Of a stretch of 8,613 nt of DNA, positions 1-5,575 are shown in pieces. Position 1 is the stretch's first letter, and each line of letters starts with the position of its first letter. The stretch is from the NCBI GenBank assembly GCA_015492875.1, contig WGEI01000090.1, positions 1-8,613 on the forward strand, in the 5' to 3' direction. Under the pieces are notes generated by a model that worked only from the letters and a program-made list of their open reading frames with translations, did no database searches and was not told the DNA's origin. The position numbers and the translations under genes are program-made. Source of the stretch: Anaerolineae bacterium (GTDB lineage: Bacteria > Chloroflexota > Anaerolineae > Aggregatilineales > Phototrophicaceae).

Positions 1-634
1 GAATAATGCCTAAAGAATAAATGTCACTTCGCGCATCAATAATGCCTCCAGTCGCTTGCTCTGGTGACATATAAGCCGGTGTGCCAATCGTAACGCCTTC
101 TTGGGTGAGGTTGCTCCCTGCCACCAAACGGGCAATGCCAAAATCGGTTAGCACCGCCCGCCCATTCTCATCAAATAAGATATTCGATGGTTTTACATCA
201 CGATGCACCATACCCCGCTCATGAGCATAAGATAGCGCCGCTGTAACATCCATCATGATTGACAAAATTTGCTCATGCGGTAACACATGCTCTTCTTCAA
301 CTGCTTGCGCTAATATATCGGCTAGTGTTGGGCCAGGAATATATGCCATGACCATGTAATACACAGGTTGGCCATCAATCTCGATACTATCGAAATCGTA
401 TATTTGAACAATGTTGGGGTGGTTAAGCGTAGCAACTAACTTTGCCTCTCGTTCAAAGCGCTCTTTGAATGTGTCGTTAGTTAGGTGCTCATGTAGAATT
501 TTAATCGCTACCGGGCGCTCTAAATTGGTATCCCATGCCCTATATACCCGCGCCATTCCACCGCTACCAATAGCCTCTAAAATTTTGTATCGACCAACAG
601 TCGTGTTAATCCAATGCTCTGTTGTTTGGCTCAT
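1..634 (-). CDS. Ser/Thr protein kinase (Hanks/PknB type), N-terminal part; continues past the left window edge
   Basis: The gene reads leftward from ATG at 634-632, and 211 codons are visible before the window ends. It encodes the N-terminal and central parts of a eukaryotic-like Ser/Thr kinase domain, which transfers phosphate from ATP to Ser/Thr of target proteins. Visible motifs in order are the glycine-rich loop GSGGMARVY (residues 23-31), the ATP-binding lysine in VAIK (K45), the helix C glutamate in EREA (E63), the catalytic loop HRDVKPSN (144-151), the DFG motif (164-166), and GTPAYMSPE (184-192) at the end of the activation loop. All key catalytic residues are present, so it should be active. 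There is no membrane segment in the visible part; a transmembrane segment and sensor domain may follow outside the window. A GGAG sequence lies about 7 bases upstream of the ATG. The gene is transcribed divergently from the DUF5060 gene. Its substrate cannot be inferred. Confidence 0.95.
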   Translation of the reverse strand, partial: MSQTTEHWINTTVGRYKILEAIGSGGMARVYRAWDTNLERPVAIKILHEHLTNDTFKERFEREAKLVATLNHPNIVQIYDFDSIEIDGQPVYYMVMAYIPGPTLADILAQAVEEEHVLPHEQILSIMMDVTAALSYAHERGMVHRDVKPSNILFDENGRAVLTDFGIARLVAGSNLTQEGVTIGTPAYMSPEQATGGIIDARSDIYSLGII

Positions 635-680
635 ACTCACTCCACAGGTGAAATAACCCCGCCTCTATTTTGCCTTTAAG

Positions 681-689
681 TGCTAAAAT
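681..689 (+). promoter_or_regulatory. Candidate extended -10 promoter (TGC-TAAAAT) for the DUF5060 gene
   Basis: TGCTAAAAT is an extended -10 (TGn plus a near-consensus hexamer) 49 bases upstream of the ATG at 739. No good -35 box lies at 16-18 bases. The same TGC plus TA-rich hexamer recurs upstream of the genes at 2636 and 5576, which supports the call. Confidence 0.45.
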
Positions 690-693
690 TTGT

Positions 694-703
694 GTTACAT
701 AAC
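694..703. promoter_or_regulatory. Short inverted repeat GTTA-CA-TAAC, possible operator
   Basis: GTTACATAAC is a perfect inverted repeat with a 2-base centre. It sits right after the candidate -10, where transcription would begin, in the divergent region between the kinase and the DUF5060 gene. A similar GTTA-C-TAAC lies inside the longer palindrome upstream of the LysM gene (5464-5476). The site is short, so chance is a real possibility. Confidence 0.25.
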
Positions 704-738
704 TCATCAATTTGTACCAATAAGGTCAGTTTAATCCT

Positions 739-2568
739 ATGTTATATAAACGATTGTATGTTATTTTCTTCAATTTTGGGATTTTTCTCATCATGTCTAT
801 AGGTGTTTATGCACAGGATGCCACTGAATCGCCCGATTTGCCACAAATACCCGTCGTTGGCCCAGCACAAGTTGGCCTCTATGAACTAGCTGAATTTCAA
901 TTGCAATTAGACAATACCCTTTACACCAATCCATTTGATGTTGATGACATACGTGTTGAAGCGGTTTTCGAACGCCCTGATGGTGAGCAGGTCATTTTTC
1001 CAGGGTTCTGGATGCAGCTTTACGATGAAAATCTCGTTTTGCGCCGCGAAGCCAGCTGGTTCATTCGTATGACTCCGTACCAAACTGGCACATGGCAAGG
1101 CGCAATTGAAGTTTACGATGATGGCCAGCTCATTGCGCGAACAACACTCGCCCTTGATGTGACCCAGTCGGATTTGCATGGCTTCATTCGTCTAGGGGCT
1201 AATCAAAAGTATTTCGCTTTTGATGATGGCGCTGCCTTTTTTCCTATTGGCCATAATTTGAATTGGTCATGGAGTGGGGCGGGGGGCTATGCGGCTTACG
1301 AAAGTTGGCTAAATGATTTACAGGCTAATCGTGCTAATTTTGCTCGGATAGTGATTGACACACCATGGTTTATCAGCCTAGAGTGGCGTCCGCCAATTGG
1401 TGATTATCGGGTTTCCCAAGAGCAAGCCGCCCAACTAGACCGAATTCTAGAAATGGCTGAGGAAAGAGGGATTTACCTGCAACTAGTCATCCTCTGGCAT
1501 CAAGGGCTGCGCTTCTACAATCCGCCACCAGTGCCTTTGCCCTCAGAAGTTGCTTTGCCAGATATGAGCGCTGACTGGGATAATAACCCTTATAATATAG
1601 CCAATGGTGGCATCCTAGAATCACCGGAGCAATTCTTTCACAACCTCCAAGCGCGTCAACTTTTTGCTCGTCGTTTGCGTTATATTATAGCCCGTTGGGG
1701 ATATAGCCCTCATATATTGGCTTGGGAACTTTCAGACGCTTTAGACCGCACTGCCAATTTCACTCCAGAAGTTGCTGCATTATGGATTACTGAGCAGGCA
1801 GAGGTCATTCGTTCATTAGATGCTCACGGGCATTTGCTCACTTTAACCACCAATCGTTATATTGATGGTGTAACCAATCATCCTGATTTAGATTTCCTCA
1901 CGATGAGCTACCATCCACGCCAGCTCATATCCGAAGATTACACTAGGAATTTAATAAACACCATTCAAACATGGCAACAGCTCGACCGCCCATTAATCGT
2001 GGGTAGTCATTCGCTATCCCCATGGATACCACCTTTATCAGAAGATCCATCTGGTATCCATTTTCAAAATGCGCTTTGGGGCGCTGTTTTCACCGGGGCA
2101 GCGGGTGGCGCAATCTCTGATTGGTGGGATACATATATTCTGCCATTAGACCTCTCACGCGCTTATATCTCCCTTGCAGATTTTGCCAGTGATATTGATT
2201 GGCCTACAATGCAATTTGCCCCCGTAGAGGCACAGCTAACTCCGCTCAGCGACCACGTTGGCGCAATTCCTGTCGATGCCGTTACATTATGGGATGCCGA
2301 AGCTGGTGTGGGAATAGCTTGGTTACATCACCGTGATGATACATGGGAATATTTTTCTCAAAATGGCCGCCCTTCTCCAATCACGCTGCGTTATCAATTA
2401 CAATCTTTGCCCACAGGCGATTATTCTGTCGAACTATGGAATCCCGTTGATGGTGTTGCGCTTGGTCAAGAGATAGTTGTTGTTAGGGATGATGGCGTGT
2501 TTTCTATCGACCTTTTACCCATGAATCGCCACTTAACTTTACGCTTTTTTCGGCAAGATAACCCCTAG
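739..2568 (+). CDS. Secreted DUF5060 and glycoside-hydrolase-like TIM-barrel protein, probably catalytically inactive
   Basis: This 609-residue exported protein has a signal peptide (about 1-25, probable cleavage VYA|Q) and no lipobox cysteine. Residues about 36-145 resemble the DUF5060 beta-sandwich found before glycosidase-like barrels. Residues about 155-485 resemble a clan GH-A TIM barrel, including FPIGHNLNW (168-176), an LQLVILWH strand (247-254), and the GAAGGAISDWWDTYI segment (453-467) typical of DUF5060-type proteins. A small beta domain (about 510-605) closes the protein. Where active relatives have W-N-E on strand 4, this protein reads WELSDALD (329-336), so Asn-Glu is replaced by D333-A334. 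Where a nucleophile Glu follows Gly on strand 7, it reads VGSHS (421-425), with S423. A carbohydrate-binding or scaffold role is therefore likelier than hydrolysis. The ATG at 739 gives a good signal peptide, but the nearest Shine-Dalgarno-like AAGG (722-725) is 13 bases away. No terminator is visible before the next gene. Confidence 0.9.
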   Translation: MLYKRLYVIFFNFGIFLIMSIGVYAQDATESPDLPQIPVVGPAQVGLYELAEFQLQLDNTLYTNPFDVDDIRVEAVFERPDGEQVIFPGFWMQLYDENLVLRREASWFIRMTPYQTGTWQGAIEVYDDGQLIARTTLALDVTQSDLHGFIRLGANQKYFAFDDGAAFFPIGHNLNWSWSGAGGYAAYESWLNDLQANRANFARIVIDTPWFISLEWRPPIGDYRVSQEQAAQLDRILEMAEERGIYLQLVILWHQGLRFYNPPPVPLPSEVALPDMSADWDNNPYNIANGGILESPEQFFHNLQARQLFARRLRYIIARWGYSPHILAWELSDALDRTANFTPEVAALWITEQAEVIRSLDAHGHLLTLTTNRYIDGVTNHPDLDFLTMSYHPRQLISEDYTRNLINTIQTWQQLDRPLIVGSHSLSPWIPPLSEDPSGIHFQNALWGAVFTGAAGGAISDWWDTYILPLDLSRAYISLADFASDIDWPTMQFAPVEAQLTPLSDHVGAIPVDAVTLWDAEAGVGIAWLHHRDDTWEYFSQNGRPSPITLRYQLQSLPTGDYSVELWNPVDGVALGQEIVVVRDDGVFSIDLLPMNRHLTLRFFRQDNP

Positions 2569-2594
2569 CCTTTTCAGCACGACTGATGAAATGC

Positions 2595-2603
2595 TGCTAT
2601 ACT
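2595..2603 (+). promoter_or_regulatory. Candidate extended -10 promoter (TGC-TATACT) for the WYL regulator
   Basis: TGCTATACT matches an extended -10, with five of six hexamer bases at consensus, and lies 32 bases before the ATG at 2636. No convincing -35 is seen. It suggests the regulator has its own transcript even though it is only 67 bp behind the DUF5060 gene. A short inverted repeat, CAGCA (2575-2579) with TGCTG (2592-2596), overlaps its upstream edge. Confidence 0.5.
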
Positions 2604-2635
2604 GAGCACATATCGGCAATTTCTGGGGTTACCGG

Positions 2636-3622
2636 ATGGGTACTAGACCAATTAACCGTACCGAGCGTTTAGCCTCGATTGAACAAATGCTATTTCGCAG
2701 CCCGCATGGCCTGCGCGCTGTTGAAATTGCCCATGCTTGTGGCGTAGATAGGCGCACTGTTTATCGTGATATTTCGCTCTTGGGCGATATTGGTATTCCT
2801 ATTTACCAACAAGATGGCCGCTTTTTCATCAACCGTGAACAGTATCTTGCCAATATTCGCCTGAGCGCTAACGAGGCTCTCGCCTTATTTATCGCCGCGC
2901 GCGTTTTAGTCCATCATGCCGATTTGCAAAATCCCCATCTTATCTCTGGCATCCGCAAAATCAGCCATGTCTTGCCAGAAACTTCCGGTGCTCATGTTGC
3001 TTTTGTACTGGAATCTTTACAGCAGCATCCTGTCGATAGGGCGTTTGTGGTGGTACTAGAAACCATTGTGCGCGCTTGGGATAAGCAACGCAAAGTGCGC
3101 TTATGGTATCGCTCTTCATCCGATAGCCGTGAAGTGCCCGCACGAGACTTTGCCACGTATTTCATTGAGCCAACGCCCAAAGGTGAATTGCACGTCGTTG
3201 GCTTTGATATGACCTCTCGACGCATTCGGGCTTTACCCCTGCGCCACATCAAACGTGTGAAAATTTTGCGCGAACACTACGAGTTGCCGCCTCGTTTTAA
3301 CCCATTACGTTATCTATCTAGTGCTTGGGGTATGCTAGATGATTACGAGAGCGAAGCGGTTGATATTGCCTTGGCCTTTGAGCCAGAAGTGACGCCCCGC
3401 ATTGTTGGGCGTTTGTGGCATCGCTCTCAAACGATTGATTTGTTGGATAATGGCGGCTGTATTTTGAACATTCGCGTGCCAGATTGGCAACCATTACTCC
3501 CATGGATACGCTCGTGGGGGGCACAAGTGACAGTATTAGCCCCAACACCACTTCGCCGCCAAATCGCTGAAGAATATCGCAAACTCGCTGCTGCTTATGA
3601 GGATGCCGCTTCGCCAATCTAA
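2636..3622 (+). CDS. WYL-domain transcription regulator with N-terminal HTH (DeoR-like)
   Basis: This 328-residue cytoplasmic protein has the usual architecture of the WYL regulator family. A winged helix-turn-helix occupies about residues 8-68, with recognition-helix motif RRTVYRDI (39-46). A WYL domain spans about 150-212 and a WCX-like C-terminal extension about 240-318. The family generally senses a small ligand or nucleic acid through the WYL domain and controls nearby genes. The tripeptide naming the family is not kept here: the matching strand reads GELHVVGFD (183-191), and the later Arg-rich strand reads ALPLRHI (199-205). The ATG at 2636 is preceded by GGGG (2625-2628) at a 7-base spacing. 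The gene has its own -10 and ends at a strong terminator, so it is probably monocistronic. The neighbouring secreted-protein genes are plausible targets, but only by proximity. Confidence 0.88.
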   Translation: MGTRPINRTERLASIEQMLFRSPHGLRAVEIAHACGVDRRTVYRDISLLGDIGIPIYQQDGRFFINREQYLANIRLSANEALALFIAARVLVHHADLQNPHLISGIRKISHVLPETSGAHVAFVLESLQQHPVDRAFVVVLETIVRAWDKQRKVRLWYRSSSDSREVPARDFATYFIEPTPKGELHVVGFDMTSRRIRALPLRHIKRVKILREHYELPPRFNPLRYLSSAWGMLDDYESEAVDIALAFEPEVTPRIVGRLWHRSQTIDLLDNGGCILNIRVPDWQPLLPWIRSWGAQVTVLAPTPLRRQIAEEYRKLAAAYEDAASPI

Positions 3623-3650
3623 AACTCAATTCTCAAATGAAGCAAATTAA

Positions 3651-3681
3651 AAGGGGGACTTCAAAAGCCCCCTTATTTTTT
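3651..3681. terminator. Bidirectional intrinsic terminator between convergent genes
   Basis: A 7-bp stem, AAGGGGG (3651-3657) with CCCCCTT (3668-3674), is extended by an inner CTT/AAG stem (3659-3661 with 3665-3667), leaving A3658 as a bulge and a 3-base loop. A run of T (3676-3681) follows on the plus strand. On the minus strand the hairpin is followed by TTTTAATTT. It begins 29 bases after the WYL stop codon and just beyond the LysM stop codon (3680-3682), so it can end both transcripts. Confidence 0.88.
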
Positions 3682-5431
3682 AGCCTGTAGATTCCTGTGT
3701 GGCTTCGGGTGGTGGTGCAACTGGTGCTGGTATGGTCGGCGTTGGCACTGGCTGAATAACCGGCGGTGCTGCTGTTGGTTGGGTTGGTGGCGCTGCTGCT
3801 GGTGTTTCAGTTTTTGGCATGGTGAGAATGGTGCTATACGCCGGTCGTAGCGAGCCATCAGGGTTGATTAAGCTAAAGTAGCAAAATTCCATACGGCTTG
3901 GTTGGCTTTGGCATCCATTCAGATTGAACAGGAACATCGGTCCAACATAACCTAAGCCCCGCCCCAATTCATAAGCCTGTGGAATATAGGTCGCTTGCTC
4001 CGTCAGGCTAGTATATGACACAAACACAAATGTATCATTCGGCGGCGTTAGCCCTTCACTGCTACCCCAGCCAAAGCGTGTAACCCAAATTGGCGTATTG
4101 TTATCCCCATTGCGCACCATAATCGCACGATAGTCTTCGAGTGTTTCTAGGAAATAGAAAGTTTTATCCTCATAATGGGTTAAAACCCCTTCCGCAGCCT
4201 CGCAGCAACGCGCGGCAGGCGGATTTGCCCAGCCATTGGGGTGTGCGCCAATAGCATCACTAACCGCTTCAACGCCATTGGAGTACATATCTTGTAGATA
4301 GACACGATCATTAATGGCGTTAACCCCGTCATTAAAGCCCGTTGGTGCTAAACCACCCGTAATCACTAGCGCATTCGGGTCTAATGCTTTAATTGTTTGA
4401 TAGGCCACACTGAGCAAATCTACATAATGTTCAGCGCTAATGGGGTAGGTGCTGCTATTCCACTCGCGGCGCAAGTTTTGCTCGCTCCAAATTTCATAAG
4501 CATCAACCCGACCGGCATAGCGCGATGCCAATGCCGTCATGAAATTGCTGAATGTACCAAAATCAGATGGTGGCCCATCCTCTACGGGATTATCCCCGCG
4601 TGCCCAATCAGGCGCGGCGCTAACTGTTAGCAGAATGTTGATACCAGCGGCATCCAATGTGTTCACCGCCGTATCCAATGCGCTGAAATCAGGTTGCCCC
4701 TGCACTGGCTCAATGTCTTTCCAACGCACATCTAACTTGACCCATTCCATGCCTAGCTGTTGCACCTGTGCATTCAAGCTGGCGATACTTTGCGCGTCAG
4801 GGAATACCTCAATGCCAAATCCAAAGCCTGCATCGCCAACAAAGGCAACATCACTACCGCTTGTGCTACTATCCGCTGCTTCAGGTTGGCTAGGGGCAAG
4901 TGCTTCTTCACTATCATCTGGCAAAAGAAGGCGTTGCCCAACAAACAATAGATTAGGATTGGCCAGATTGTTGAGCGCGATAATCTCAGCGACAGTGGTG
5001 TTGTTGCTTTGCGCAATGCGATAGAGCGTTTCTCCCGCTTGTACCGTATGGTAACGGTTACCCGTAGCAACTTCGTCCTCGGCTATATCGCCCGTGTCAG
5101 GTGTCGTTGTGATGGCAGCAGTTGCGGTGGGTTCAACGCTGACCTGTTGAGGCGTTGCGCCCGCGTTGGGGATGCGGATTTCTTGCCCCACAAAAATCAA
5201 CGCAGGATTAACGATGTTGTTATACGCTGCCAATTCACTGGTGCTCAAACCGTTGCGTAAAGCAATTCTGAATAGATTATCGCCGGGACGAACGACGTAA
5301 ACAGTATAATCTGCGGCTACTGTTGGCTCGCTGGTGCTTTCTGGCGCTGGTTCTTCAGTAGCCTCTTGTGCTAGTGCAAAGCTACTCATTAACAGAACTA
5401 ACAATAATACTATTATTGGCCGTTTGTGCAT
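3680..5431 (-). CDS. Secreted protein with two LysM repeats and a glycosidase-like barrel, nucleophile position replaced
   Basis: This 583-residue exported protein has a signal peptide (about 1-21, cleavage ALA|Q). Two LysM repeats follow at about 42-88 and 127-171, each with the PGDNLFRIA or AGETLYRIA type start and an FVGQ segment. LysM binds N-acetylglucosamine polymers such as peptidoglycan. After a Ser/Thr/Glu-rich linker, residues about 201-538 resemble a GH-A clan barrel (GH39/GH5-like). Strand 4 carries YEIWSEQN (312-319), which keeps the acid/base Glu (E317). Strand 7 reads WVTRFGW (449-455), where relatives have Glu; here it is R452 (CGC codon), so normal retaining hydrolysis is doubtful. 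A Pro/Thr/Ala-rich tail (about 540-583) could span the wall. I prefer the ATG at 5431 to the one at 5437, because AAGGAG (5440-5445) is 8 bases from the former and 2 from the latter. Numbering uses 5431. The gene is convergent with the WYL gene and divergent from the DUF2207 gene. Confidence 0.9.
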   Translation of the reverse strand: MHKRPIIVLLLVLLMSSFALAQEATEEPAPESTSEPTVAADYTVYVVRPGDNLFRIALRNGLSTSELAAYNNIVNPALIFVGQEIRIPNAGATPQQVSVEPTATAAITTTPDTGDIAEDEVATGNRYHTVQAGETLYRIAQSNNTTVAEIIALNNLANPNLLFVGQRLLLPDDSEEALAPSQPEAADSSTSGSDVAFVGDAGFGFGIEVFPDAQSIASLNAQVQQLGMEWVKLDVRWKDIEPVQGQPDFSALDTAVNTLDAAGINILLTVSAAPDWARGDNPVEDGPPSDFGTFSNFMTALASRYAGRVDAYEIWSEQNLRREWNSSTYPISAEHYVDLLSVAYQTIKALDPNALVITGGLAPTGFNDGVNAINDRVYLQDMYSNGVEAVSDAIGAHPNGWANPPAARCCEAAEGVLTHYEDKTFYFLETLEDYRAIMVRNGDNNTPIWVTRFGWGSSEGLTPPNDTFVFVSYTSLTEQATYIPQAYELGRGLGYVGPMFLFNLNGCQSQPSRMEFCYFSLINPDGSLRPAYSTILTMPKTETPAAAPPTQPTAAPPVIQPVPTPTIPAPVAPPPEATQESTG

Positions 5432-5439
5432 GGCCATTT

Positions 5440-5445
5440 CTCCTT
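5440..5445 (-). promoter_or_regulatory. Ribosome binding site AAGGAG that decides the LysM gene start
   Basis: AAGGAG on the minus strand lies 2 bases from the ATG at 5437-5435 and 8 bases from the in-frame ATG at 5431-5429. The second spacing is normal for bacterial initiation and the first is too short, so translation most likely starts at 5431 and the protein begins MHKRP. Confidence 0.75.
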
Positions 5446-5463
5446 CTTTTGATCAACTTCATA

Positions 5464-5476
5464 ATGTTACTAACAT
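5464..5476. promoter_or_regulatory. Perfect 13-bp palindrome ATGTTA-C-TAACAT, candidate operator
   Basis: Two 6-base arms flank a single central base in the divergent region between the LysM gene and the DUF2207 gene. The palindrome ends 33 bases upstream of the LysM start at 5431. This is a typical size and position for a dimeric repressor or activator site. No clear -10/-35 pair for the LysM gene could be assigned around it. The core resembles the GTTA-CA-TAAC at 694-703. Confidence 0.4.
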
Positions 5477-5532
5477 GTCCACATATTACACCGTTCGTTC
5501 AACTTGTGCCACCAATACACTTACACACTCCA

Positions 5533-5541
5533 TGCTATAAT
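5533..5541 (+). promoter_or_regulatory. Extended -10 promoter (TGC-TATAAT) for the DUF2207 operon
   Basis: The sequence is a perfect consensus -10 hexamer (5536-5541) preceded by TGC, 34 bases upstream of the ATG at 5576. No TTGACA-like box lies at 16-18 bases, which fits an extended -10 promoter. The leader would be roughly 25-30 bases and contains the Shine-Dalgarno sequence GAGGGG (5562-5567). Confidence 0.7.
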
Positions 5542-5575
5542 TGAGATGCTATCGCAATTGTGAGGGGATAAGTCT

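Noticed and set aside
411..656. Plus-strand open frame of 81 codons opposite the kinase gene
   Set aside because: It is antisense to a well-supported kinase frame with all catalytic motifs, has no good ribosome site and its product shows no recognisable domain.
635..738. Clear promoter for the kinase gene on the minus strand
   Set aside because: Candidates such as TTGGTA with TAACAC at 17 bases are weak matches and no extended -10 is present, so no call is made.
1726..2010. Sequencing error or pseudogene as the cause of missing catalytic residues in the DUF5060 protein
   Set aside because: The frame is open over 609 codons, neighbouring residues fit the family, and two separate sites would each need several base errors.
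2569..2635. Terminator between the DUF5060 and WYL genes
   Set aside because: The only inverted repeat (CAGCA/TGCTG) is 5 bp with a 12-base loop and has no T-run after it; it overlaps the candidate -10 instead.
3673..3858. Minus-strand frame encoding a Gln/His/Pro-rich peptide
   Set aside because: It is an out-of-frame reading of the Pro/Thr/Ala-rich tail of the LysM protein; low-complexity codons create it.
4539..5024. Plus-strand open frame of 161 codons inside the LysM gene
   Set aside because: It is a shadow frame of the LysM/glycosidase-like gene: the product is Ser/Ala/Cys-rich with no domain, and the opposite strand has clear LysM and barrel motifs.
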